A DNA stretch of 35,266 bases from Myxococcota bacterium (GTDB taxonomy: Bacteria > Myxococcota_A > UBA9160 > SZUA-336): NCBI GenBank assembly GCA_035498015.1, contig DATKAO010000004.1, forward strand, positions 1-35,266, written 5' to 3'. A program made the position numbers and the translations under genes. The notes beneath the pieces are model-generated. The model had not been told where the DNA came from and made no database searches. It saw only the letters and a list, made by a program, of their open reading frames with translations. Positions 9,392 to 18,232 of this stretch are shown here, piece by piece. Numbering within the stretch: the first letter of the stretch is position 1; each line of letters opens with the position of its first letter.

Positions 9392-10771
9392 TCACACCCC
9401 ACGCGAGCTTGGATCGGACCCGGACGCCTGCGCCTGAAGCGCTTCGATGCGTTTCTGCAGGCGCCGGAAGCCCAGCGCCGAGACACCCGACATGAGCGCG
9501 GCCAGGGGCATGAGTCCGTCGCCCAGGCCGTCCCAGCCGGGCAGGGTGACTCCGAGGACCGGCAGCGTAGAGGCAGCCCAGCCGAGGTAGAGCGCCATGC
9601 CGAGGAACGGCGCGACCGCGCCGCGCAGCCCGGTGAGCGTCACGTGCGCGCCCATGTAGAGGCCGACCCGATCCGGCGGCGCGAAGTCGTTGTGGCCCAG
9701 GTTCCAGGCCAGACCGCCGCCGGCGCGCGCCGCCCCCAGCACCATGCGCGCGACCAGGAGCACGCCCAGCGAGTGAGTCGCCGCGCCGGCCCAGAGCAGC
9801 AGCTGCGAGAGCGAGAAGCTCCAGGCATGCGCGGCGCGGAAGGCGGACACGTGCACCCGGTCGAGATACACCGCCCAGAACGGCGTCGTGGCGATCGAGA
9901 GCAAGAGCGGGATCACGGTGGTGACCGAGATCGACTCGGCGTAGCTCGCGCCCATCTCGTGCGAGACCAGGTAGATGACCGGCGCCTCGACCATCATGTT
10001 CGAGATGCCCGAGAGCATCTGCCAGCCGAGGAAGCTCGCGTAGAGCGGGTCGGCGCGCAGCAACGCCCACATGCCCTCCGCGTGCGCGCCGCTCTCGGCC
10101 GCAGCCTGCTCCTGCGCGAGGTGGTCGCTCTCGCCCAGAAGCGGCACGCGCGAGAACACGAACACCCCGGCGGCGCCCAGCGCCGCGCCGGCCGCGTACA
10201 CGATGCGGAAGCTGTGCGGGTCGGCGTTCAGGACCTGCGCGCCCACCCAGGACGCGCCCGCGAGCGAGAGCACGCTCACGATCTGCAGCCGGGCCAGCAT
10301 TCTTCCGCGGGCTTCGCGCGGATAGTTCAAGCTCCACACGATGCTGCGCAGGCTGATGATCCCGCCCAGGACCAGCCGCGCCGCGACCTGCAGAGCGACC
10401 AGCGCTGCCGCGCCGATCGCGTTCTCGGGAATCAGCGCCACTGCGGCGACGCACGCCGCGAAGGCCGAGAGCAGCCCGGTGGTCCACGGTACGCGCCGCC
10501 GGCCGTGCGCGAGCCGCGCCCAGAACGAGCTCGAGAGATTGCCGAACATGGGCGCGGCAGTGACCAGCGCGATCACCGCGGGGTGCACGTGGAAGAGCTT
10601 GTCGGCGACGACGCCCACGAACGCGCCCTCGGTGAGCGCGAAGCTGGCGCCGAACAGCATCTCGAACAGTCGCTCGAGGCGATAGCCGCGCAGCGGCACG
10701 GGGGGTAGAGCGGGGCGCCGCAGGGACCGGCGCTCCGCCGCGGGGCGGAGCCCCGGCTCGGACGCACGCAT
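9392..10771 (-). CDS. Major facilitator superfamily transporter
   Basis: A 459-residue inner-membrane protein with about twelve hydrophobic segments in two halves separated by a charged, Ala/Glu-rich loop (SDHLAQEQAAAESGAHAEG). The first ~30 residues are basic and Pro-rich, and a short helical tail (RRLQKRIEALQAQASG) follows the last membrane segment. It has the general look of an MFS drug or solute transporter, including an early ARLAHGRRRVPW loop resembling motif A, but the subfamily cannot be named. Only 10 bases separate it from the RND gene upstream, and it abuts the methyltransferase downstream. An MFS pump in an RND operon is unusual. Confidence 0.88.
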   Translation of the reverse strand: MRASEPGLRPAAERRSLRRPALPPVPLRGYRLERLFEMLFGASFALTEGAFVGVVADKLFHVHPAVIALVTAAPMFGNLSSSFWARLAHGRRRVPWTTGLLSAFAACVAAVALIPENAIGAAALVALQVAARLVLGGIISLRSIVWSLNYPREARGRMLARLQIVSVLSLAGASWVGAQVLNADPHSFRIVYAAGAALGAAGVFVFSRVPLLGESDHLAQEQAAAESGAHAEGMWALLRADPLYASFLGWQMLSGISNMMVEAPVIYLVSHEMGASYAESISVTTVIPLLLSIATTPFWAVYLDRVHVSAFRAAHAWSFSLSQLLLWAGAATHSLGVLLVARMVLGAARAGGGLAWNLGHNDFAPPDRVGLYMGAHVTLTGLRGAVAPFLGMALYLGWAASTLPVLGVTLPGWDGLGDGLMPLAALMSGVSALGFRRLQKRIEALQAQASGSDPSSRGV

Positions 10772-10781
10772 CGCGCGGACG

Positions 10782-13700
10782 CTAGCGCGCCAGCGACTCC
10801 TTGTCCGATGGTCGCGCGGGCACGCTGCCCAGACTCCGGAAGCGTGTGCGCAGGCGCTCGACGGTGTCGTCGAGCACTACGTAGAACACCGGCACCACGA
10901 CCAGAGTCAGCAGCACCGACGACAGCATGCCGGCGCCCGTCGCCACGGCCATCGGCGCGCGAGTCTCCGCGCCCGGTCCGATGCCGAGCGCGGCGGGCAG
11001 CACGCCGAGCATCATCGACACTGCGGTCATCAGCACCGGCCGCATGCGCACGGGCGCGGCGGTGCGCATGGCCGCGACCTTGTCGAGCCCGCGTCTGCGC
11101 AGCTCGTTCGCGAAGTCGACCAGAAGGATCGAGTTCTTCGTGACCAGCCCCATCAGCAGGATGATGCCGATCACGCTGAACAGGTTGATGGTCATGCCCA
11201 GCCGGAAGAGGTGCATGAACAGGAGACCCCCGAACGCGCCGACCATGGCGAGCGGCAGGGCCAGCATGACGGTGAGCGGATGCAGGAGACTCTCGAACTG
11301 CGCCGCGAGCACCATGTAGATCACCAGCACCGCGAGCCCGATCGCCAGCGCGAACTGGCGCAGGCTCTGCAAGAACTGCTCGGCGCTGCCGCCGAAGCGC
11401 AGGCTCGCGCCCTCGGGCAGGAGGTCCTTGGTGACTCGCTCGACGGTCGAGATCGCCTCGCCCACCGGCACGCCTTCCAGGTTGGCCGAGATCGTGACCG
11501 AGCGCTGGCGCTGGTCGCGGCTGATGATCGACGCGGCGGCGCCGGTCTCGATGCGCGCCAGGTTGCGCAGCTCGGCCACGCCGCCGTCCTTGGTGCGCAC
11601 GAACAGCCCGCCGATCGCCTCGGGGTCGGCGCGGAACTGCTCGTCGAGCCGCACGCGGATGTCGTAGCGGTGACCGCCTTCCTTGAACTTCGCGGCGTCG
11701 AGCCCGCCGATGCCCGCCTGCACGATCTGCGAGAGACTGCGCGCGTCGACACCCAGCGCGCTGCACTTCTCGCGGTCGGGAATCACGCGCACCTCGGGCA
11801 GGCCGATGCGCAGTGACTTCGACAGGTCGACGAAGCCCTTCTCGGCGGCCAGCCGGCGCATGATCTGGTCGGAGATCTGGTCGAGCTGCTCGATCGGCAG
11901 ATTGCCGCGCAGCGCGAACTCGAGCTCGCCCCGGCCGCCGCCGGAGAGCATCGAGACCGGGTCGAACACGCGCACCTCGATGCCGGGGATCTCGCCCAGC
12001 GCCTTGCGCGCGGCGACCATCAGCTCCTGCGCGCTGCGCGCGCGCTCGGCGCGCGGCTTCAGGATCGCCACGAACACCGCGTTGGTCACGTTGCCGGGGC
12101 CGTCGGGACCCGAGACACCGATGCCCGAGAACAGGCCACGCAGCTCGGACTGCGCCAGGAGCCACTTCTCGGCCTCCTTCACGCGCTCGGTCGTGCCCTC
12201 GAGCGACGTGCCCGGCGGAGTCTCCATCATCACGAACATGCGGCCTTCGTCGCTGGGCGGGAAGAACTCACTGCCCAGGAGCGACCCGAAGCCGAGCGCG
12301 ACCACGAACGAAGCCGCCGCAGCCAGGAGGACCGCGCGCCGGTGACCCAGCGCCCAGTCGAGCACGCGCGCGTAGGCGCGCTCGACGCGCTGGAAGCCGA
12401 GCTCGAGCCGGTGGTACAGGCCGCCGTGGGCGTGCGGGGCCTCGGCGGGCAGCCGCGCCGCGAGCATGGGAATCAGGGTCAGCGCGACGAACAGCGAGAA
12501 CACCACCGAGGCCGCGACCGTGAGTCCGAAGTCGCGCAGGAAGCTGCCGACGATGCCGCGCACGAAGATCACGGGCAGGAACACGATCGCGATCGAGAGC
12601 GTGGCGGCGGTGGCGGCGAACGCGATCTCGCGCGCGCCGTTCGAGGCCGCCTCGCGCGGCGACTCACCGGCCTCGCGCCGGCGCTCGATGTTCTCGAGCA
12701 CGATGATCGCGTCGTCGATCACCACGCCCACCGCGAGCGCGAGCGCGAGCAGGGTCATGGTGTTGATCGTGAGCCCGAACACCCACATGGCGCCGAACGC
12801 CGCGACCAGCGACAGCGGGATCGACGTGCCGATCACCAGCGTCGGCCGCACGCGGCGCAGGAACAGGAGCACCGTGAGCGTGGCCAGGAAGGCGCCGAAC
12901 ACCAGCGCGAACTGGGTCTCGGCCACGGACTCGCGGATCGACGTCGAGAAGTCGATCACCTGGTCGCGCTCGGGGAAGGAGAGACCCTCCGGCATGTCCT
13001 TGCGCAAGAGGTCGACCTGGTCGTGGGTGCGGTTCGCGATCTCGACCGTGTTCGCGCGCGACTGCTTCATGATGCCGATGCCGGCACCGGGCGCGCCGTT
13101 GAAGCGCGCGATGAAGCGCTCGTCCTCGGCGCCGTCCTCCACGCGCGCCACGTCGGAGAGCCGCACGGGCGCGCCGTCGGCCTCGGCCACGATCAGGTCG
13201 CGCAGCTCGGCCACCGAGCGGAACTCGGCCTCGGTCTTCAGCGCGTACTCGAGCGCGTGACTCTGGAGACTGCCGCCGGGCACGTCGACGTGCTCGCGCT
13301 CTAGCGCCCCCACCACGTCCATCACCGACAGGCCGCGCGCGCGCAGCGCCTCGCCGTCGATCCAGATGCGGATCGCGCGCTCGCGCTTGCCGAAGATCTC
13401 GGTCGAGGCGACGCCGTTGATCGTCTCGAGCACGGGCTTCAGCGTGTACTTGATGTACTCGGTGGTCTCGACCGGCGAGCGGTCGGTGTTGAGCGGCAGC
13501 CAGATGATCGGGCTCGAGGTCAGGCTGCGCTTGTCGATGATCGGCGGCTCGAGCTCGCGCGGCAGCGTGGCGCGGGCACGCGCAACCTTGTCGCGCACGT
13601 CCTGGGCCGCCTGGTCGATGTCGCGCTCGAGCTCGAACTCGGCGGTGATCATGGTCGCGCCCGCCATGGTGGTGGACTTGAGCGAGCGCAGGCCGCCGAT

Positions 13701-13919
13701 CGTGTTCAGATTCTCCTCGAGCACCTCGGTGACGTCCTCCTCCATGGTCTCGGGGCTCGCGCCCTCGAGCTGGGCCATCACCGTGACCACGGGGAACTCC
13801 ATGTTCGGCATCTGGTCCACGCCGAGCTCGAGATACCCGAGCACGCCGAACACGACCAGCGACAGCGTGAGCATGAGCGTCAGCACCGGGCGCTGGATGC
13901 ACAGGTCGGAGAGACTCAC
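10782..13919 (-). CDS. RND efflux pump, HAE-1-type inner-membrane transporter (AcrB-like)
   Basis: A 1045-residue pump, full length for AcrB/MexB-like proteins. It begins MSLSDLCIQRPVLTLMLTLS (first membrane helix), has the conserved early porter-domain features (VDQMPNMEFPVVTV, GLRSLKSTT), the DD pair in TM4 (GVVIDDAIIVLENIERR, about 400-401) and the proton-relay Lys in GLVTKNSILLVDFANE (about 930). The hydrophobic repeat structure is two blocks of six helices with two large periplasmic loops. All proton-relay residues are present, so an active proton-driven exporter is likely; substrate unknown. GTG start overlaps the adaptor stop (GTGA). No outer-membrane TolC-like factor is encoded beside it, so it presumably recruits one from elsewhere. 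Confidence 0.95.
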   Translation of the reverse strand: MSLSDLCIQRPVLTLMLTLSLVVFGVLGYLELGVDQMPNMEFPVVTVMAQLEGASPETMEEDVTEVLEENLNTIGGLRSLKSTTMAGATMITAEFELERDIDQAAQDVRDKVARARATLPRELEPPIIDKRSLTSSPIIWLPLNTDRSPVETTEYIKYTLKPVLETINGVASTEIFGKRERAIRIWIDGEALRARGLSVMDVVGALEREHVDVPGGSLQSHALEYALKTEAEFRSVAELRDLIVAEADGAPVRLSDVARVEDGAEDERFIARFNGAPGAGIGIMKQSRANTVEIANRTHDQVDLLRKDMPEGLSFPERDQVIDFSTSIRESVAETQFALVFGAFLATLTVLLFLRRVRPTLVIGTSIPLSLVAAFGAMWVFGLTINTMTLLALALAVGVVIDDAIIVLENIERRREAGESPREAASNGAREIAFAATAATLSIAIVFLPVIFVRGIVGSFLRDFGLTVAASVVFSLFVALTLIPMLAARLPAEAPHAHGGLYHRLELGFQRVERAYARVLDWALGHRRAVLLAAAASFVVALGFGSLLGSEFFPPSDEGRMFVMMETPPGTSLEGTTERVKEAEKWLLAQSELRGLFSGIGVSGPDGPGNVTNAVFVAILKPRAERARSAQELMVAARKALGEIPGIEVRVFDPVSMLSGGGRGELEFALRGNLPIEQLDQISDQIMRRLAAEKGFVDLSKSLRIGLPEVRVIPDREKCSALGVDARSLSQIVQAGIGGLDAAKFKEGGHRYDIRVRLDEQFRADPEAIGGLFVRTKDGGVAELRNLARIETGAAASIISRDQRQRSVTISANLEGVPVGEAISTVERVTKDLLPEGASLRFGGSAEQFLQSLRQFALAIGLAVLVIYMVLAAQFESLLHPLTVMLALPLAMVGAFGGLLFMHLFRLGMTINLFSVIGIILLMGLVTKNSILLVDFANELRRRGLDKVAAMRTAAPVRMRPVLMTAVSMMLGVLPAALGIGPGAETRAPMAVATGAGMLSSVLLTLVVVPVFYVVLDDTVERLRTRFRSLGSVPARPSDKESLAR

Positions 13920-15031
13920 GGCCGGGTCACTTCGGAAGCCGGGAGCACGGCCGAGCCGTCGGGGTTGCGCGCTGCGATCGCGGCGCCTTCCACCAGCGCC
14001 GAGTGACCGCGCACGATCACCGTGTCGCCGGGCTCGAGGCCGGCGCGGATCTCGACCATGCCGTCCTTGATCGGCCCGAGCTCGACCTTGCGGCGCTGTG
14101 CGCGCGTGCCCGCGTCGACGGCGCGGAACACGACCTGGCCGTCGGCGCGCTGCAGCACGGCCTCCTCGGGCACGAGCAGCACGCCGGGGCGCTCTGCGAT
14201 GCCCAGGTCGGCGCGCGCGAACAGCCCCGGCCGCAGCCGGCCGTCCGGGTTCGCGAGCCCGGCCTTCACGCGCAGCGTGCGCGTGCGCTCGTCGATCACC
14301 GGCGAGATCATCGTGACTTCGCCGTGGAAGAGCTGGCCGGGGTAGGGCGCCACCGACACGTCGAGCGGCAGCCCCAGGCGCAGGCGCGCGGCATCCGACT
14401 CGGGCAAGCTGAACTCGACCTCGACCGGGTCGAGTGACACGAGCTCGAACAGCTTCTGGCCGGGCTGCACGAACTCGCCGCGCGAGACGAAGCGCCGCCC
14501 GATCACGCCGGCGAAGCGCGCGGCCACGCGCGAGTCGGCGAGCGCGTTCTCGGCGGCCGACAGGTCGGCCTGCAAGGCCTGCACGCGCGAGCGTGCGGCG
14601 GCGAGCGCCGCATCGGACGACTCGAGCTGCGCCTTCGACGCCACGTGTTTCTGCGCCAGCGCGCGCACGCGCTCACTCGCGCGCTGCGCCTCGAGCAGCC
14701 CCGAGCCCGCCTCGGACAGACGCGCGCGCGCCCGGTCGAGGTCGAGCGCGTGCCGGTCCGGGTCGATCTCGATCACGACCTCGCGCTCGCCCACGGTCTG
14801 GCCCTCGTCGACCCGGATCGCGGTGACTTCGCCCGCCACCTGGGCCGCGACGTCGGCGCGCTGCTTGGCCAGGATCTGCCCGGTGGCCGCCACGCGCTCC
14901 TCGACGTCGCGCACGGTGACCGGCGCCAGCACCACGCTGCGCGGCGGAGCAGCCTCGCTCGCGTCGCGGCGCCCGCAGGCCGCCAGCGCCAGCCCGGCGC
15001 TGAGCGCGAAGGCGACGCGCGCGCGGCTCAT
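13916..15031 (-). CDS. RND efflux periplasmic adaptor (membrane fusion protein)
   Basis: A 371-residue lipoprotein of the AcrA/MexA type: lipobox LAAC at about residue 19 of MSRARVAFALSAGLALAACG, a barrel-sandwich/lipoyl segment (GQILAKQRADVAAQVAGEV), a helical hairpin (about 85-150, heptad-rich), the second half of the lipoyl domain (ARFAGVIGRRFVSRGEFVQPGQKLFEL) and a C-terminal beta-barrel (GEVTMISPVIDERTRTLRVKA). It tethers the RND pump to an outer-membrane channel. The ATG at 15031 is preferred over an upstream in-frame start because it overlaps the tetR stop (ATGA) and gives a proper signal peptide. Second gene of the operon. Confidence 0.94.
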   Translation of the reverse strand: MSRARVAFALSAGLALAACGRRDASEAAPPRSVVLAPVTVRDVEERVAATGQILAKQRADVAAQVAGEVTAIRVDEGQTVGEREVVIEIDPDRHALDLDRARARLSEAGSGLLEAQRASERVRALAQKHVASKAQLESSDAALAAARSRVQALQADLSAAENALADSRVAARFAGVIGRRFVSRGEFVQPGQKLFELVSLDPVEVEFSLPESDAARLRLGLPLDVSVAPYPGQLFHGEVTMISPVIDERTRTLRVKAGLANPDGRLRPGLFARADLGIAERPGVLLVPEEAVLQRADGQVVFRAVDAGTRAQRRKVELGPIKDGMVEIRAGLEPGDTVIVRGHSALVEGAAIAARNPDGSAVLPASEVTRP

Positions 15032-15609
15032 CGCGCCGCCTCGCCGTGCAGGATGCCGCGCTCGATCGTGTCGAGGGCGAGATCGAGCAGCTCCGGGCGC
15101 CACGGGTGGTCCGGGCGACTCACACACAGCGAGACCACCCCGTGCAGCATGGCCCACAGCGCCTGGAACATGGCCTCGCGGTTGGCGCGCACCGCGCGCG
15201 CCTCGCAGGCCGCCTCGAGCGCGCCGAACACGATCAGCCGCGCGGCCTCCGCCGAGGGCAGGAGCCGCACCGAGTCACGCGGCGCCGAGATCAGCGCGTA
15301 GTGAGTCGGGTTGCGCAGCCCGAACTCCACGTAGGCGCGCGCCAGCGCGCGCAGGTAGGCGACCGGGTCGTCGCTCTGCGGCACGCGGCGCAGCACCGCG
15401 AGCAGCCGAGCGCAGCCTTCCTCGAGCAACGTGTCGATCAGGCCCGTCTTGTCGTGGAAGTAGTGGTAGATCGTGGGCGCGCGGCAGCCCGAGCGCTCCT
15501 CCACGCGGCGGATCGTGAGCTGGTCTGCGCCGCGCTCGAACAAGAGCTCGGCGGTCGCGTCGAGGATGGCGCGCCGCGTGGACCGGGTCTTGGAGCGTTC
15601 GGCTGGCAT
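15028..15609 (-). CDS. TetR/AcrR-family transcriptional regulator
   Basis: A 193-residue regulator: N-terminal helix-turn-helix (RRAILDATAELLFERG ... APTIYHYFHDKTGLIDTLL, about 12-62) and an all-helical ligand-binding domain. It heads the five-gene efflux operon and probably represses it in the absence of a ligand. The 19-bp palindrome at 15610-15628 touches its start codon, leaving no room for a ribosome site, so either the mRNA is leaderless or nearly so, or a later start is used. Its stop overlaps the adaptor start (ATGA). Confidence 0.93.
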   Translation of the reverse strand: MPAERSKTRSTRRAILDATAELLFERGADQLTIRRVEERSGCRAPTIYHYFHDKTGLIDTLLEEGCARLLAVLRRVPQSDDPVAYLRALARAYVEFGLRNPTHYALISAPRDSVRLLPSAEAARLIVFGALEAACEARAVRANREAMFQALWAMLHGVVSLCVSRPDHPWRPELLDLALDTIERGILHGEAAR

Positions 15610-15628
15610 GGTGTAACGGCGTTACACC
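15610..15628. promoter_or_regulatory. Probable TetR operator, perfect 19-bp palindrome
   Basis: GGTGTAAC-GGC-GTTACACC is a perfect dyad with odd centre at 15619, lying directly before the tetR ATG. Size and GTAAC/GTTAC half-sites fit TetR-family operators. On the minus strand TGTAAC (15627 to 15622) could be a -10 element inside the operator, which would start transcription almost at the ATG. The autoregulation role is inferred from position. Confidence 0.8.
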
Positions 15629-15697
15629 TATCGGCCGCGGGGAACCCGAGACACAGCGTTTCGAGTGACTGAATCGCAACCGCGACAGGAACGAAAA

Positions 15698-15725
15698 GGC
15701 CCGCCGGTGTCGCCACCGGCGGGCC
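15698..15725 (-). terminator. Intrinsic terminator after the DUF1329 gene
   Basis: A perfect 12-bp stem, GGCCCGCCGGTG paired with CACCGGCGGGCC around a 4-base loop. On the minus strand it is followed by TTTTC. It lies 30 bases past the DUF1329 stop and separates that gene from the tetR promoter. Confidence 0.85.
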
Positions 15726-15755
15726 CCTTCCAGGGAACCTGGAGTCAGTTTTGAG

Positions 15756-17102
15756 TCAGCGGCCCTTGTTCAGCCGGCCGATGTCGATGTAGCCGCGCAC
15801 CTTGCCCTTGGTCGAGAACGGAGTGCCTTCGCTGTTCCAGAACTCGATCCGGTTTCCGGTGCCCGTCTGGACGTTCACGATGATGTCCGAGACGATGCGG
15901 TTGTCGTTCGGCTTGTCGACGCCTTCCCAGCCGGGATACCAGACGCCGTTCTCGGCCTTCGGGTCCTTGTTGACCTTGCCGTCCCAGTCCTCGCTGTAGC
16001 GGTGGTTGTGCCAGATGACCTTCCACAGCTCCTTTTTGCGGTCGTAGGCGAAGCTGTACAGCGGCTCGAAGGTCTCCTTGTCGATGTAGATGTCCTTGTG
16101 GTGGTACGGGTGGTCTTCGTTCTTCGGGATGAAGCGGACGATCCACGCGTTGCGCACCTCCCAGCGGTCACTCGCGTAGGAGAAGCCGTACGGGCCGAAG
16201 TTGTAGGTATCGGTGTACGGGTAGGCGAGTGTCTTGGTGTTCATGGGCGCGATCACCGTCTTCTCGCCCAGACACTTCCACTCGTACTGGGGCGGAATGC
16301 CCGAGAAGCTGCGCAGATCGTCCATCGTGAAGTCGGTGCCCTGCACCGAGTCCGTGCGCTGGGCCGACGAGATGCGGCGCACGCGGCGCAGATCCGGGAC
16401 GTACACCCAGGTGTCGTCGTTCTTCATCTGCTTCAGCGGTCCATCGGCGGACTTGTAGCGGTAGGTCAGCACGAGGATGCCGCGCGCGTCGAACGGCGCT
16501 TCGACCTCGATGCCGAACGCGGAGTTCCGCTTCTCCTGCGGGAAGATGTCGCCGTCGTTCTCGGCGTACTGCGGCTCGACGCGGTTCGCGAGCGCGATCA
16601 CCTTGGCCGTGCCCTCGTAGTACAGCGGGAGCTGCTCGCCGCGGTCCCAGTAGGTGTACGACCAGCTCGAGCGCGCGCCATCGCCGTTCCAGGTCTTCAG
16701 GAAGTCCCAGATGATCTTGGCGCCGGCGTTCGGGTCACCTTTGCAGTCGATCGACTCGTTCAAGAAGGGCAGACCGCCGTGGTAGTCCTCGAGCGCGCCG
16801 TCCTGGCCGATCTTGGCCTTGCCCTTGTTCTTCTCGGTCATCGCGTTGTACGCGTCGGCGGCGCCGTACTTGCGCAGCGTGGGACCGATCTCGAGCTGCA
16901 TGCCCTCGTAGAAGAAGAACTCGCGGTTGTCCCAGAACTCGGTCGGCAGGAAGTCCTTGAGCTTGTCCACCTGCGCGAAGGTGATGGTGTCGCCCTCCTT
17001 GAAGGGCGTCGTGGGAAGAACGTCCTGCGCCTTCTTCTCCTGCGCGAATCCCGATCCGGGCAGTGAGAGGCAAAGCGCAAGCGCTAGAGCCAAACGTCGC
17101 AT
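15756..17102 (-). CDS. DUF1329 (LolA-like fold) secreted protein
   Basis: A 448-residue exported protein with signal peptide (RRLALALALCLSLPGSGFAQ). Family marks for DUF1329 include the early EGDTITFAQVDKLKDFLP segment, the central RYKSADGPLKQMKNDDTWVYVPDLRRVRR (long; key residues are the WVY-PxLRRVRR run), and the C-terminal PKNEDHPYHHKDIYIDKET. DUF1329 proteins are outer-membrane or periplasmic proteins of uncertain role, often near DUF1302 and RND genes; here no DUF1302 gene is present. The start at 17102 is chosen because AAGGAGGG precedes it by about ten bases and the signal peptide follows directly. A possible -10 box TAGAAT lies at 17149-17154. Terminated by the hairpin at 15698-15725. 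Base composition is slightly less GC-rich than its neighbours. Confidence 0.92.
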   Translation of the reverse strand: MRRLALALALCLSLPGSGFAQEKKAQDVLPTTPFKEGDTITFAQVDKLKDFLPTEFWDNREFFFYEGMQLEIGPTLRKYGAADAYNAMTEKNKGKAKIGQDGALEDYHGGLPFLNESIDCKGDPNAGAKIIWDFLKTWNGDGARSSWSYTYWDRGEQLPLYYEGTAKVIALANRVEPQYAENDGDIFPQEKRNSAFGIEVEAPFDARGILVLTYRYKSADGPLKQMKNDDTWVYVPDLRRVRRISSAQRTDSVQGTDFTMDDLRSFSGIPPQYEWKCLGEKTVIAPMNTKTLAYPYTDTYNFGPYGFSYASDRWEVRNAWIVRFIPKNEDHPYHHKDIYIDKETFEPLYSFAYDRKKELWKVIWHNHRYSEDWDGKVNKDPKAENGVWYPGWEGVDKPNDNRIVSDIIVNVQTGTGNRIEFWNSEGTPFSTKGKVRGYIDIGRLNKGR

Positions 17103-17196
17103 TCGAAATCCCTCCTTGGCCACTCGGTCGGAGCGCGAGCGGCGCGCCATTCTAGACCCAAACCCCATCGCGTGGATAGCGAGCGCGGCAGAGCGA

Positions 17197-18210
17197 TCAG
17201 GGCCCGGCTACCCAGTCGATTTCGGACAGGAATACGTCGTGGGGCGCCTGGTAGATGGGCTGTGCGTTGCCGGTGTTCAATTCGACGCGGTAGAGGTGCT
17301 GCGGGAGCTCGGCGTCGAGCTCTTCCGCGTGGTCGCGGACCAGCACCAGCGCCTGGTCCGCACCGACGGGGCGGCCTTCGAAGACGCGCTTCTCTCCACC
17401 CGGACTGAACACGAGCTGGCATCCGCTGCCTTCGGGATCGCAGCGCACGAGCCCGCGCCGCTGCCGCGCGTAGACGCCGCGCGCGTCCCACCACAGCGGC
17501 AGCGTGCCGCCCGCGGCGAGCGGTCCGCCCGGGTCACCATCGCGCAGCAGCACGAGCTTGCCCGTGAGGTTCGACGCCACGCGGTACAGGCGCGGGAACG
17601 CGACCTCCTGACCCTGGAACGACATGCCGGTGGCCGAATCGGCGCCGTCGGGGTCGGACACCGTCTGCAGAACGACCAGGTCCGCGCCGTCGGGACTCCA
17701 GCGCGGCCGGTCGAGCGCGCGCGGCGCGTCGAACAGCGGCCGCTCGCCCTTCGAGCGCAGCGAGAGCAGCACCAGCTCACTCTGTCCCTGGTCGTCGGTC
17801 TCGACGCCGGCCGCGAGCTTCTCGCCGCGCGGGTCGGGCTCGGCGTCGAACCAGCGCGCCGGGCGCGCGAACGGCTCGACCGCGCCCGTGTCGGCATCGA
17901 CGCGGAGTAACTGGGTGCGCGGCAGGCCGTACTCCTCGTCGGGCGGGAGCTCCTGACTCACGATCAGCGCGGAAGACGAGATCCAGCGCGCGGCGCGCGG
18001 GCTCGTCACGCGCAGCGCGCGCGCGCCGTTCCGGTCGTGGACCACGAGCACGCGCGGCACCTGCGGGTCGGCGTTCTCGAACAACAGCACGAGCCGCCCC
18101 GGGCCGCGGAACCCGGCGTCGTAGGGCGCGGGATCGGTCGCGCTCTTGCGCGCGCACGCGGCGAGCGCGAGCGCGGCGCACAGAAAAAAACATGCGCGCG
18201 TGGTTCGCAC
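17197..18210 (-). CDS. Putative beta-propeller (TolB/WD40-like) lipoprotein
   Basis: A 337-residue lipoprotein: GTG start at 18210, signal peptide TRACFFLCAALALAAC with lipobox LAAC, then repeating segments that alternate a beta-strand with D/G turns, such as LVVLQTVSDPDGAD, RPRWSPDGADL and GVYARQRRGLVRCDPEG. RPRWSPDGADL is the classic TolB/WD40-like blade motif. Function is unknown; such proteins often act as binding scaffolds. The start codon lies within the stem of a perfect hairpin (18191-18219) followed by seven T residues on the minus strand, which encode part of the signal peptide. An upstream in-frame start at 18324 would overlap the amtB end and put the signal peptide internally, so it is not preferred. 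Confidence 0.78.
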   Translation of the reverse strand: MRTTRACFFLCAALALAACARKSATDPAPYDAGFRGPGRLVLLFENADPQVPRVLVVHDRNGARALRVTSPRAARWISSSALIVSQELPPDEEYGLPRTQLLRVDADTGAVEPFARPARWFDAEPDPRGEKLAAGVETDDQGQSELVLLSLRSKGERPLFDAPRALDRPRWSPDGADLVVLQTVSDPDGADSATGMSFQGQEVAFPRLYRVASNLTGKLVLLRDGDPGGPLAAGGTLPLWWDARGVYARQRRGLVRCDPEGSGCQLVFSPGGEKRVFEGRPVGADQALVLVRDHAEELDAELPQHLYRVELNTGNAQPIYQAPHDVFLSEIDWVAGP

Positions 18211-18219
18211 GCGCGCATG
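18191..18219 (-). terminator. Terminator-like hairpin over the start of the lipoprotein gene
   Basis: CATGCGCGCGTG and CACGCGCGCATG are perfect 12-bp arms around a 5-base loop. On the minus strand the hairpin is followed by TTTTTTT (18190 to 18184), a textbook intrinsic terminator. The GTG start of the downstream lipoprotein gene lies at 18208-18210, in the stem. It may end the amtB transcript, attenuate the lipoprotein gene, or both. Confidence 0.7.
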
Positions 18220-18232
18220 ATACGACGAGAAC

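Noticed and set aside
12342-13304. + strand frame inside the RND pump gene
   Set aside because: Arg/His/Glu-rich shadow of the pump, whose own frame is fully conserved.
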